This document shows, one piece after another, positions 1 through 8,735 of a DNA stretch of 64,000 nt. Both the position numbers and the translations under genes were made by a program. Every line of letters begins with the position of its first letter. The first letter of the stretch is position 1. The notes below the pieces were generated by a model. It did not search any database. It worked only from the letters and a program-made list of their open reading frames with translations, and was not told the origin of the DNA. The stretch is from Bordetella parapertussis (GTDB taxonomy: Bacteria; Pseudomonadota; Gammaproteobacteria; Burkholderiales; SG8-41), in assembly GCA_945861275.1 (NCBI GenBank), contig CAMATZ010000002.1:74300-138299 (forward strand). Reading direction: 5' to 3'.

Positions 1-1
1 C

Positions 2-2659
2 ATGCCGCGAATCCACAATCCAAAATCGCCAATTCGTAATTGGAGCGACTACTGGAACGCTTATGTCCCCGTGCACCTTCTCCCCCGCATCTTTGGCTAC
101 GAGTTAATGATGGCCCCCTACGCCATCGCCCACATGCGCGTGCCGCTGAAACTCAAGGAAACCGGATTCACCGCCTGGAGCGAATTGACCGAGAAGAACC
201 GCGTCAATATTTACCTGACCAATTCCCTTGAACCAGCGACCGACGACAAGAGGCAACAGGAATTTGAAGAGCTTGCCCCGGCACTCGCCCACGAGGCGCG
301 GGCGGTTAACACCATCAAGCGGAAGCAGCGGTTCACGGTGGTGATCGGGAATCCGCCGTATGCGGGCCACTCCGCCAACGCAAGCAGAGACAATGAGGGT
401 ATGCACAATTTCATCGGCGCGCTCATTCACGATTACTACTTCGTTGACGGAGCCCCGCTTGGCGAGAAGAACCCCAAGTGGTTGCAAGACGACTACGTAA
501 AGTTCCTCCGTTTGGGCCAGCATCTGATCCAGAGGACCGGTGCCGGGATGCTCGGCCTCATCACCAACCATAGCTACCTCGACAACCCCACCTTTCGCGG
601 CATGCGTCGAAACCTGATGCAGTCTTTCAACAAGCTGCTTTTCTTGGACCTTCACGGCAACAGCAAGAAGAAGGAGGTCAGTCCCGATGGATCAAAGGAC
701 GAGAATATCTTCGATATCCAACAAGGTGTCGCGATCTGCCTGCTCTTGCGACGAGTCGGGAAGGCTCCGGAGCCCGTACCTACATCTGGCCTTTTTCACG
801 CAGACCTATACCGTACGCGGCAGGAAAAGTACGCTTGGCTCTCCGCTGTTCCCCTGAAGGTCGGCGAATGGGAACGGCTCTCGCCCAACAAGCCCTTTTA
901 CCTCTTCGTGCCGCAAGACCAGGCAGTCCGGGCAGTGTACGAGCGGGGATGGAAAGTCACGGACATTTTTCCCCTGAATAGCGTTGGCGTTGTCACAGGA
1001 CAAGACGGCCAGACGATCGGGTTCACTGTCGAGGAGGCCCGGCATCTCGCCGACAGCCACAAACTTCCAGCTGACGTTGTCATACCTTACATGTATCGCC
1101 CCTTTGACATCCGAAATATCGTGTACGATGGCCATGTTGTAACTCGACAGCGCGTCGAGGTCATGCGCCACATGCTGGCCTCGAAAAACGTCGGTCTAAC
1201 TGTCGGCCGAAGCGGCGCAGTCACAGGTGATGAGGAATGGAATCTGGCTTTCGCCTCTTCCCAAATTCCGGATTTCAACCTTTACCGGCGTGGAGGCGTC
1301 CAACTCTGCCCCCTATGGCGCTACCCGACCGAGAACGAGGCGGCGATGGGCTTCGAAAAGGAGCTGAACCTAAATCAGTTGTTCCTAGATGCATTGGGTT
1401 CCGGCAGCGGGCTGCGATTCGACCCCAACACTTCGTCAGAATATACCAACGATTCATCAGCAGGATTCCGCGCCCCGCTTGAGGAAGATAGCTTCTCCCC
1501 CGAGGATGCTTTTAACTACATTTACGGGCTCCTACACTCGCCGACGTATCGTTCGCGCCACTCCGAGTTTCTTAAGATCGATTTCCCGCGATTCCAACCT
1601 CCGGGCAGCCAGACCCTATTCCGCGCGATATCTCATCTCGGCGGCGAACTAGTTGCCCTCCACCTGATGGCGTCGCCCAAGCTCGACCACTACATCACCA
1701 CCTACACTGGTTCAAAAAACCCCGAGGTTGGGCGGGTTGGATGGGCGAACGACACCATCTGGCTCGACACCCCTGCAAAGAGCAAGGGCCAGTCAGCCAC
1801 GCCCGGCACCATCGGCTTCAAGGGCGTTCGAGAGGATGTATGGAATTTCCATATCGGCGGCTATCAAGTCTGTGAGAAGTGGCTCAAGGATCGCAAAGGC
1901 CGCACGCTGTCTGCAGAAGATATTCAGCACTACCACCGCATTGTCGTTGCCCTTTCAGAAACCATCCGCTTGATGGCCGAGATCGATACGGTGATAGAAC
2001 AGCATGGTGGCTGGCCCGGCGCTTTCCAGGGAGTAACGGACGTTGCCGAAGCTGCTGCGGCTCCTGAGAATGTTGTTGAATTACAAGCGAAAAAGCCGCA
2101 ACCCGTTGAGGCGTATGCACCCGAGCGAACACTACTACTAAAAGCTGCTGAGCGCGGTTCGCCGCGCGAACGGGTTACGCGCGAGCAGCAAACAGACGAT
2201 GCTCCGATACCGGTTGATGAACTGGATCGCGCAGATTTGATGTGTATGATCCGGCAGCTATTTGGCGATGGTGAGCCTATTCCCCGCGACGAGGCGGTCA
2301 AAGCGCTCTCGCGTCAACTCGGTTACGACCGGGTGGGTACCCATATCGGCGAAGAACTCGACAACGCGATCCGCACCGCTGTACGCCGGGGCATCGTTGT
2401 GCGCAATGGCGATTCGCTATCGCTACTCGCGCGCAGCATTGAAGGATATAAACGTGATTTTCTAAAGGAGCAATTTCTCGCTTCACTGCAAGGACATTCA
2501 TGGACCGAGCGCGACGACGCCATCCGGCATTTCGCCCGCTGGCTGGGCTTCCGGCGAACGGGCCAATCTATTGACGAATCGGCGCGCTCACTGATCAACG
2601 GCCTGATCCGGGATGGCAGTCTTGAAAGCGAGGGCGGCGCAATACGCAGAGTGCCGTGA
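2..2659 (+). CDS. Type ISP/IIG-like DNA adenine methyltransferase, 3' part
   Basis: The visible 885 residues hold the second half of an N6-adenine methyltransferase. NPPY (motif IV, residues 117-120) follows a stretch rich in VPVHLLPRIFGYELMMAPY, typical of type ISP restriction-modification enzymes. The SAM-binding motif I, and any nuclease and helicase domains, would lie upstream, so the gene is cut by the window edge and the ATG at base 2 is probably internal. A target-recognition region should fill residues about 250-690. The tail (about 739-885) carries two copies of a helix-turn-helix-like unit: RDEAVKALSRQLG...R.G..I near 761 and RDDAIRHFARWLG...R.G..I near 837, resembling the DUF3320 type seen at the end of some helicases. 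Family call is from memory of motifs; the domain fusion is an inference. It sits beside two other unusual genes in an accessory island. Confidence 0.8.
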   Translation: MPRIHNPKSPIRNWSDYWNAYVPVHLLPRIFGYELMMAPYAIAHMRVPLKLKETGFTAWSELTEKNRVNIYLTNSLEPATDDKRQQEFEELAPALAHEARAVNTIKRKQRFTVVIGNPPYAGHSANASRDNEGMHNFIGALIHDYYFVDGAPLGEKNPKWLQDDYVKFLRLGQHLIQRTGAGMLGLITNHSYLDNPTFRGMRRNLMQSFNKLLFLDLHGNSKKKEVSPDGSKDENIFDIQQGVAICLLLRRVGKAPEPVPTSGLFHADLYRTRQEKYAWLSAVPLKVGEWERLSPNKPFYLFVPQDQAVRAVYERGWKVTDIFPLNSVGVVTGQDGQTIGFTVEEARHLADSHKLPADVVIPYMYRPFDIRNIVYDGHVVTRQRVEVMRHMLASKNVGLTVGRSGAVTGDEEWNLAFASSQIPDFNLYRRGGVQLCPLWRYPTENEAAMGFEKELNLNQLFLDALGSGSGLRFDPNTSSEYTNDSSAGFRAPLEEDSFSPEDAFNYIYGLLHSPTYRSRHSEFLKIDFPRFQPPGSQTLFRAISHLGGELVALHLMASPKLDHYITTYTGSKNPEVGRVGWANDTIWLDTPAKSKGQSATPGTIGFKGVREDVWNFHIGGYQVCEKWLKDRKGRTLSAEDIQHYHRIVVALSETIRLMAEIDTVIEQHGGWPGAFQGVTDVAEAAAAPENVVELQAKKPQPVEAYAPERTLLLKAAERGSPRERVTREQQTDDAPIPVDELDRADLMCMIRQLFGDGEPIPRDEAVKALSRQLGYDRVGTHIGEELDNAIRTAVRRGIVVRNGDSLSLLARSIEGYKRDFLKEQFLASLQGHSWTERDDAIRHFARWLGFRRTGQSIDESARSLINGLIRDGSLESEGGAIRRVP

Positions 2660-2825
2660 ACACGCTGCCTAACATACTCGGAGCAACATAATGCGGCTTT
2701 GGTCGAGTATTGTTTGATCCAGCCTCCTGCGACGACCGGGGGGCAGCGGTAGACACCATGCCGCGCTATGGGCCGCGCGTTAATGAGATAGTTCGCTATT
2801 GATCTACTTACTCTTGGAAATGGCC

Positions 2826-3992
2826 ATGTCTAATGTCATAGCGCAGCTACTAAGTGAATTGACGCCAGATCCTTGGCGCAAGGAAGTAGGATTTAGCCCC
2901 GAGATGGAAGAAGCCCAAAAAGTCTTGTTGGACAATCGGGCATCACACGACGATCTCCGGCGAGCGCTCGGCGCTTGGCTTCACCGCCATCAACCTTGTT
3001 TATTCGGTAACATCGCCGCAAGCCGTGGTTTCTTGAGTTATTGCATTCTGACAGAAGCCGATATACAGATAGGGGATAGTCACATCAACGACAAAATAGA
3101 ATCGGCGCGGAAGTCATGGACGCGAGAAGGATTTGAAGGGAAAAAAAGCGGATTCGTCGTTCTTTTGGTATCGGAGCGGTTGACCTATGCAATACCTGAT
3201 GAAACCACGAAGAAAATAGCACTACGTCTTGGCACTTTTTACTTGAAGACAGAGCTTGTTTCGGATCGCGTATTTCTTGAGGATATATTCCTCGAAAAGC
3301 CCGGTACACGGCAGACAACATGGCGATGGGATGCAGGCGTCAACTATTTTTCCGCTCAAGGGGATAAGCGCTGGTGGCAAGATCACCGGATTCCAGGAGG
3401 AATTGCGTTCTCCGTTAATTCCGTTGGCCATATGGTTAAGTCCCAAATACTTTCCAAGTCGATGGTCGAGATGGAAAAGGCGCTTGGCGCACCCGAAGAA
3501 GGATGGGCATTTTCCAAAGTTGGATCGCTCGCAACGGCGCTAGAGTTTGCTATGCGAACAATTTCACGAGCGTCGCTTGGTCCCTCCGGGAAAGCCACGG
3601 AACTTTTGTCGCTGCCCCAAGAGAGTGACAGTTCTACCGCGCCGAAATGTCCATACAATTTACATACCGAGTTCAAAAACAATGATTATTGCAGCTATCT
3701 CGGCCGCTATCATACTGACTACACAATCCCCTCCGAATACTTCCGCGCGGATGTAACCCGGCCAGCGGAGCTACCGAACCACATTTTGGATTTCACGTAC
3801 TTATTTCATCGGGACGTCGAAAATCCTGCATTTATAACGATGGGGGAAGGTCAACAAATCAGAGCCGGCGATGAGATCGAAAGCTCGCCAGATACGAGAA
3901 GGATGATAGTTGGCCGAATGGGCAGAGTTGCAGAGCGCGAGGTGAAAATCAGCGACTACGCGCGACTTGTCAGTGCGCTGGAGTCACCATAG
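2826..3992 (+). CDS. Protein of unknown function
   Basis: I do not recognise this family. The ATG at 2826 is preferred because GGAA lies six bases upstream; in-frame ATG at 2820 and TTG at 2799 are alternatives. The protein is about 388 residues, without signal peptide or membrane segment. It shows a QPCLFGNIAASRGF segment near residue 60, a middle part rich in Trp and His (WRWDAGVNYFSAQGDKRWW, then DHRIPGG), and a Cys/His/Tyr-rich stretch (CPYNLHTEF, YLGRYHTDY) near residue 290. These look like conserved catalytic or structural blocks but match no motif I can name. It ends three bases from the convergent 544-residue gene. Base composition is more AT-rich than the flanking chromosome, which suggests transfer. 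Confidence 0.75.
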   Translation: MSNVIAQLLSELTPDPWRKEVGFSPEMEEAQKVLLDNRASHDDLRRALGAWLHRHQPCLFGNIAASRGFLSYCILTEADIQIGDSHINDKIESARKSWTREGFEGKKSGFVVLLVSERLTYAIPDETTKKIALRLGTFYLKTELVSDRVFLEDIFLEKPGTRQTTWRWDAGVNYFSAQGDKRWWQDHRIPGGIAFSVNSVGHMVKSQILSKSMVEMEKALGAPEEGWAFSKVGSLATALEFAMRTISRASLGPSGKATELLSLPQESDSSTAPKCPYNLHTEFKNNDYCSYLGRYHTDYTIPSEYFRADVTRPAELPNHILDFTYLFHRDVENPAFITMGEGQQIRAGDEIESSPDTRRMIVGRMGRVAEREVKISDYARLVSALESP

Positions 3993-3995
3993 TGG

Positions 3996-5630
3996 TTACT
4001 CAACGAGCTCACACTCTAAGATTTTCGCTAGATACCTCGAAATCAAGTTAGTCGGTGCTTGCGCTTCACGAACCATCACGACAGCCAAAAACTGCACGTT
4101 GGATCTAGTGCTTGTGGTATCCACGATAATATCGATTGGATCAAAGTACGCAGCCGAAATACGAATAATCCCAATATATCGAGCCAGCGAAATTGCGGTG
4201 CCAAGTCTCGTGATACGGTCGGGCACGGCATCTTCTACGCCGAGAAAAAGGCTTTCTACATACTTATGTGCTCGCACTATCCATGTATCTATCGTAATCG
4301 CAGGATCTGGCAACTCGTCCGACGGAATCTGATGCGTTTCGATTAGTTGCAACACCTCTTTTACCACGCGCAAAGCAAGAACCCGCAAGCCTGGATAGGC
4401 TAGGCGAATCTTCGGATGAAGCGGTATGAGAATATGGGTAATCTGCCACGTTTCCGGTTCACTTTTTTCCGAAACGCGCCGCGACGAAATTAGTAGGTTA
4501 AGGCGTTTCTTTTGGCATATTTCATCGGATTTATTACTCGCCTTCGTTTCGGTGAGCGTAGCAAATTCAGTGCGAAGGTATGGCCCGCGTCGATCATCGT
4601 GAATGTACAGTCCTATCATATTCCCCGCAGCGTCATTTATGCCTTCGCTGACGATAGAGGGATCAAACGCCGATTTAACTTTCATACCGACAACTGCGAC
4701 AGCGTGTTCCCCTACGGCTGGGTTGGAAAGAATTAAGACCGGCGCAAATCCCGACTTTATCGCGGAGTAAAGGTAGGATCGCGCTACAGCTTCGTCATCC
4801 GCTCGAAACAGATTCGGTGCCACTCCGAGCGCCTGGACCGATTGGCACATTTGATCAACTGATAGCCCCTCCGATGGCATAGGTCGGCCAAAGGGTAACG
4901 AATACTTCGCTGCAAGCATCGTGATTTGTGCAGGAGTTGCTGCAGTAATTTCTTCATGATTGCTCGTTTGCTGTAACGCCGTCCAAATTGCCGTAGTCGC
5001 GCAAGCGCTCACGCCGACGTCTTGCTGTTGAAAAGCCAACCCCTTAACGGTGAGTTCGACTCCTGCGAAATGTGCCTTGTATATCCGAGTGCAGCCAAAA
5101 TTACGGCGAAATCGCCTCCTGTTGTTTAGTTCCTGTGGCTCCTCGGGAAAACATTTGAGTACTGTTCGCCCCACGGGACTGCCGCCCAGAGGTTTGATTA
5201 CTGCAAACCCAATGTATGCACTAGAGGAGAAGTTTAGGCATTCGGTATGATACTGCTCAACACCGTTACGAATGCCTTTCGTAACGATCTCCTTCAGCCT
5301 GGCTTGGGCTTCGGCTACACTGACGGAAAAAAAATGAACTCGACGACAGTAGTTAACGTATGGGAATAGACTTTTTGAATAGAAGACACTGTGGTCTTCC
5401 ATGTGATCGCGGTCAATGTAGTGGCTTTCTATTGCAATTGATCTACATTCGCAATCGTTAGCGTAGGCTTCAACGTAACGTAGTTGGGTAAACGATTCGT
5501 TTATCGGGGTAAGCGGAGGGGCAAAGAGCTTTAGAAGTTCCTTCAGCTTCCCTGTCACAAATTCGCCTGACGCGCACGGTAGCAAGTCGTGCCACTCGGG
5601 CGGCTCGACCAGGTTCACGCCGCCAACCAC
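3996..5630 (-). CDS. Papain-like (C39-like) cysteine peptidase domain protein
   Basis: This 544-residue protein starts with GTG, one base after the stop of the 73-residue gene, so the two are probably translated together. The central part has the order of a papain-fold peptidase: QQQD at 201-204 followed by SACATTAIW with Cys210, then GEHAVAVVG with His309, then IHDDRRGPY with Asp345/346. That is a Gln/Cys/His/Asp arrangement as in peptidase C39-like domains. The first 190 residues (with IDRDHMEDHS near 72-81) and the last 170 residues match nothing I recognise. There is no signal peptide or membrane segment, so it should be cytosolic. Catalysis is inferred from motif order alone. Neighbours suggest an island system, perhaps defence or toxin-antitoxin; a housekeeping role seems unlikely. 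Confidence 0.75.
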   Translation of the reverse strand: MVGGVNLVEPPEWHDLLPCASGEFVTGKLKELLKLFAPPLTPINESFTQLRYVEAYANDCECRSIAIESHYIDRDHMEDHSVFYSKSLFPYVNYCRRVHFFSVSVAEAQARLKEIVTKGIRNGVEQYHTECLNFSSSAYIGFAVIKPLGGSPVGRTVLKCFPEEPQELNNRRRFRRNFGCTRIYKAHFAGVELTVKGLAFQQQDVGVSACATTAIWTALQQTSNHEEITAATPAQITMLAAKYSLPFGRPMPSEGLSVDQMCQSVQALGVAPNLFRADDEAVARSYLYSAIKSGFAPVLILSNPAVGEHAVAVVGMKVKSAFDPSIVSEGINDAAGNMIGLYIHDDRRGPYLRTEFATLTETKASNKSDEICQKKRLNLLISSRRVSEKSEPETWQITHILIPLHPKIRLAYPGLRVLALRVVKEVLQLIETHQIPSDELPDPAITIDTWIVRAHKYVESLFLGVEDAVPDRITRLGTAISLARYIGIIRISAAYFDPIDIIVDTTSTRSNVQFLAVVMVREAQAPTNLISRYLAKILECELVE

Positions 5631-5631
5631 A

Positions 5632-5853
5632 TCAATCTCGAGTGTTGATTTGGATAGCTAGGTCTTTCTGCGTAATCTGCTCCGATGCCACGACGGCGTT
5701 CTCTAGCGGTCGGATGACCTTTTCCCATTTCTGTGCGGCGGCTTCGTAGCGTTGTCGTTCTTCGGGACTAGCATTGCTCCAGTCACGAAGACCTTCTTCA
5801 ATCCGCGAACAAGTCTCAGCAGAAAGGGACACGGATTTTTTTGGCGACACCAT
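5632..5853 (-). CDS. Small helical protein paired with the papain-like gene
   Basis: A 73-residue acidic, helix-rich protein of unknown family. It starts at an ATG preceded by a perfect AGGAGGT Shine-Dalgarno seven bases or fewer upstream, so translation is well supported. The middle (SPEERQRYEAAAQKWEKVI) should form an amphipathic helix; the end ITQKDLAIQINTRD looks like a conserved short tail. No DNA-binding motif is obvious. It lies one base before the GTG of the peptidase-like gene, the layout of a two-gene unit. By position and size it could be a regulator, partner or antitoxin for the large protein, but that is inference only. Confidence 0.7.
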   Translation of the reverse strand: MVSPKKSVSLSAETCSRIEEGLRDWSNASPEERQRYEAAAQKWEKVIRPLENAVVASEQITQKDLAIQINTRD

Positions 5854-5861
5854 GCGACCTC

Positions 5862-6224
5862 CTATCTAATCACAATGACGATCATTAACGTTAGGAACAA
5901 GCCAGCGGAATACAGCATGTGAGGTGGTTCTGAGAAAGGAAAAGTTACTTTTCGATTAGCAAACATCCCGCGCCGTTTGTGAGCCATTGTGCGCGCGCGG
6001 ATCCCACCAGATGTGGCGCTGCGGACGCAACCTTGCACTGTTCCGCACCGTGGGCAATCAACATATGCTAGCGGCGGAAAGGCAGGAGCAAGCGGGAATT
6101 GAAAATTACAGGTACCTTCATGAATGCGGTCGTGAGCAAATGCCAGCCGCATCCGCGTTGCATTACCATCAAGAATAAACCACTCCGATCTGCTGAGCAC
6201 AGACCTCATTGGCATGTCATACAC
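5862..6224 (-). CDS. Doubtful small ORF with Cys cluster
   Basis: An open frame of 120 codons from GTG (ATG alternative at 6215) directly upstream of and co-directional with the 73-residue gene. It holds a possible zinc knuckle (CPRCGTVQGC, Cys57, Cys60, Cys66) and ends with a hydrophobic stretch that could be a membrane segment. No Shine-Dalgarno is visible before either start, and its last codons overlap the region just before the next gene's ribosome site. It may be a real first gene of the minus-strand unit or chance coding. Confidence 0.3.
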   Translation of the reverse strand: MYDMPMRSVLSRSEWFILDGNATRMRLAFAHDRIHEGTCNFQFPLAPAFPPLAYVDCPRCGTVQGCVRSATSGGIRARTMAHKRRGMFANRKVTFPFSEPPHMLYSAGLFLTLMIVIVIR

Positions 6225-6545
6225 TGTTTATTCTCAATGGCCGCGAAGGGCACAACCATGTTCTCTTAATGAGACTTAAGTGTCAACGGGAGGCCTTGAT
6301 TTTAAAGGCTTTTTTATTTTCTCGCCGAAGTTCATGTAAGTTACGCTTGGCGATATATATCTAACTGGTTGATTTTAAAACAATAAAATACAGCTAGAGG
6401 TCGTGCAACATCGTAAGCAGTTAGGCCAGCAGTGGCCTGCGGGAGCGCGGGGGAGGGGTGAGATATGAGTGGCCTCGATCGAAAGTGCCACTACAGGGAG
6501 GGTGCGATTCTTTTTTCCCGCCCGCGCTGTTGCAGGCGAGCGAAC
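6225..6545. other. Gene-free, AT-rich island edge
   Basis: No coding frame is supported here. Bases 6290-6410 are strongly AT-rich and carry a small hairpin with a T-run. Past about 6420 the sequence becomes GC-rich like the rest of the chromosome, so the right border of the accessory island probably lies near 6420-6470. I saw no tRNA end, integrase or clear direct repeat marking an attachment site. Confidence 0.5.
6293..6316 (+). terminator. Possible weak intrinsic terminator
   Basis: GCCTT at 6293-6297 can pair with AAGGC at 6305-6309, followed by six T residues. The stem is only five base pairs and no plus-strand gene ends close by, so function is uncertain. Confidence 0.25.
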
Positions 6546-6862
6546 TCACTCGATCTTGATATTGACCGTCTTCGCGACGCGCCCCCATTTCTCAATTTCC
6601 GAGCGGATGTACGCGCCGAACTTCTCAGGCGTGGAGGGCGCCGGGTCGAGGTCCTGTTCGATAAATTTGTCGCGCACGTCCCGCTGCGCCAGTGTTTTCT
6701 TCAGCGCTTCCTATAGTTTCGCCACTGCGGCGGCCGGTGTTCCGCTCGGCACCAGCAAACCCTGCCAGCCGTTGGCCTGGAAGCCCTTGAGTCCCTGTAC
6801 TTCGAAAGTCGGCATATCCGGCAATACGGCGCTGCTTGTGTGGCGTTTCGAATCGGAGACAG
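6546..6862 (-). pseudogene. Remnant of a Bug/TctC receptor gene
   Basis: Reading the minus strand from about 6862 gives SDSKRHTSSAVLPDMPTF, then GLKGFQANGWQGLLVPSGTP and AVAKL, a typical last third of a Bug-family periplasmic receptor. A TAG then interrupts the frame at about 6712-6714. Beyond it the same frame continues with EALKKTLAQRDVRDKF, TPEKFGAYIRSE and KWGRVAKTVNIKIE and a natural stop at 6546. The first two thirds, including signal peptide and ligand loops, are absent. It therefore looks like a truncated copy with an added nonsense mutation, left beside the UbiD operon. Confidence 0.8.
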
Positions 6863-6944
6863 GCCGTGATTCATGGTAACTTATTGATGCGTTTTGTTCG
6901 GACGACAGCGCGTCCGCCGCCAGCACGTTTGAATTGAGAACACC

Positions 6945-8579
6945 ATGCCTGACCACCCAATACTAAAGCCCCCGCTCGATTTCCAGCAGCACCTCGCTGA
7001 CCTAGAAAAACACGGCCTGCTGGTGCGCGTGGATCGGCCCATCAACAAAGATACCGAATTGCAGCCGCTGGTGCGCTGGCAGTTCGTCGGCGGCGTGCCG
7101 GAAGAGCAGCGGCGCGCGTTTTTATTTACCAACGTGGTCGATGGCAAGGGCCGGCGCTACGAGATGCCGGTGGCGATCGGCGTGTTCGCCTCTTCGCCGC
7201 AGATTTACGCGCGCGGCATGGGACAGAAAGTCGCAGACATCGGAAGCGCGTGGGTGAATGCCATCCGGAATCCGATTGCGCCGGTCGCGGTGGACAAGGC
7301 CGCGTGTCAGGAAGTGGTGATCACAGGCGACGCTTTGCGCGTACCCGGCGGCGGGCTGGCGGCGCTGCCGGTGCCGGTGTCCACACCGGGCTTCGATTCC
7401 GCGCCGTATCTCACAGCGACGCTGTGCGTCACGCGCGATCCCGAAAGCGGCATACAGAACATGGGCACCTACCGCGCGGCGTTAAAGGCGACCGATCGCC
7501 TGGTGGTGCGCATGGTGGCGCGCGTAGGTGGCGCGGGCGGCTGGGTGCATTGGTTGAAGTATCGTGAACGCAAACAGATGATGCCGATTGCCATCGTGCT
7601 GGGCGCGGCACCGGTGGTGTTTTTCACCGGCCCGCAAAAACTGCCGGTCGATATGGATGAAATGGCAGTGGCGGGCGGCCTCGGCGGCGCGGCAATACGC
7701 ATGGCCAAATGTGTGACGGTTGATCTGAACGTGCCGGCCGATGCGGAGATCGTGGTCGAGGGTTTGATCGACCCTTCCACACTCGAACCCGAAGCGCCGT
7801 TCGGCGAGAGCAATGGCTATGTCGCGCTGGAAGCATACAACATGCCGATGCAGGTGACCGCGATCACCCATCGCAAGAACGCAGTGTTTTCGGCGATCAT
7901 CAGTCAGGTGACACCGAGCGAATCCAGCGTGGTGAAAAAAGTCGCCTACGAGCCGATGTTTCTTAACCACCTGCAGCACACACTCGGCATCCGGGGCGTG
8001 AAACGCGTGGTGATGCACGAACCCTTGTCGAATCTGCGGCCGGTGATTTTTGTGCAGTACGCGCGCGACACCGTGCGCACCGAGGTGTGGCGCGGCCTGC
8101 AGGGGGCGGCAACGCTGCGCGCGGATTGCGGAAAAATCGTCATTGCCGTTTCCGAAGATATCGATCCGGAGAGTACCGACGCCGTGTTCTGGTCAATGGC
8201 CTATCGCTCCACGCCATCGGAGGATGTGCAAATCATCAACTACCGGCGCGGTGTGCAGGGCTCGCAGTACGGCCCCAAGACAGCGGAATCAACGCTGCTC
8301 ATCGATGCAACGCAGAAATTCGCCATGGCGCCGCTGGCGTTGCCGGGCAAGGCATACATGGAGCACGCAAAGACGCTGTGGGAAGAATTGAAGCTGCCCG
8401 CGCTGTCACCCAAGGGGCCATGGCATGGCTACACGCTGGGTGACTGGACCGACACCTGGGAGCGCTTTGCACAGCGCACTATCGCGGGTGATTGGGAGGC
8501 AAATGGCTTGGAAACGATCAAGCGGCGGCGGGAGGATTTGACGCCGGAGACGCCGACGGCGAAGCATGAGAAACTATAA
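6945..8579 (+). CDS. UbiD family decarboxylase
   Basis: A 544-residue cytosolic enzyme of the UbiD family, which uses prenylated FMN to (de)carboxylate aromatic or alpha,beta-unsaturated acids. The family's Arg-Glu-Glu active-site set is visible: NMGTYR with Arg177, and PEAPFGESNGY with Glu283 and Glu288. Length fits the group of UbiD-like catabolic enzymes (about 450-550) rather than ubiquinone UbiD only. No UbiX prenyltransferase gene occurs in the window, so cofactor would come from elsewhere. It is the first gene of a plus-strand run with a molybdenum hydroxylase and two Bug receptors, which argues for catabolism of an imported (hetero)aromatic acid. The exact substrate cannot be read from sequence. 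Confidence 0.9.
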   Translation: MPDHPILKPPLDFQQHLADLEKHGLLVRVDRPINKDTELQPLVRWQFVGGVPEEQRRAFLFTNVVDGKGRRYEMPVAIGVFASSPQIYARGMGQKVADIGSAWVNAIRNPIAPVAVDKAACQEVVITGDALRVPGGGLAALPVPVSTPGFDSAPYLTATLCVTRDPESGIQNMGTYRAALKATDRLVVRMVARVGGAGGWVHWLKYRERKQMMPIAIVLGAAPVVFFTGPQKLPVDMDEMAVAGGLGGAAIRMAKCVTVDLNVPADAEIVVEGLIDPSTLEPEAPFGESNGYVALEAYNMPMQVTAITHRKNAVFSAIISQVTPSESSVVKKVAYEPMFLNHLQHTLGIRGVKRVVMHEPLSNLRPVIFVQYARDTVRTEVWRGLQGAATLRADCGKIVIAVSEDIDPESTDAVFWSMAYRSTPSEDVQIINYRRGVQGSQYGPKTAESTLLIDATQKFAMAPLALPGKAYMEHAKTLWEELKLPALSPKGPWHGYTLGDWTDTWERFAQRTIAGDWEANGLETIKRRREDLTPETPTAKHEKL

Positions 8580-8594
8580 CAACACGAAGAATTA

Positions 8595-8728
8595 CCCCCT
8601 CGCCCGCCTTGGGGCGGGAGAGGGCTGGGGTGAGGGTGGGGAAAATTTCCGCGTATCGTTAAGACCCCTCACCCTACCCCTCTACTTCGTTTCAAGTGTG
8701 CCCTTGTCCCCGCAAGCGGGGCGAGGGA
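8595..8728. repeat. Intergenic inverted repeat, GC-rich family A
   Basis: The gap between the UbiD gene and the FAD subunit carries a G-rich block (8595-8636, ending GGGGTGAGGG) and a C-rich block in opposite sense (8665-8728, starting CCCCTCACCC). The second ends with CCCCGCAAGCGGGG, itself a hairpin. A close copy of the second block lies at 16838-16902. It probably forms a stem-loop in the operon mRNA. Confidence 0.75.
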
Positions 8729-8735
8729 ATCCGTT

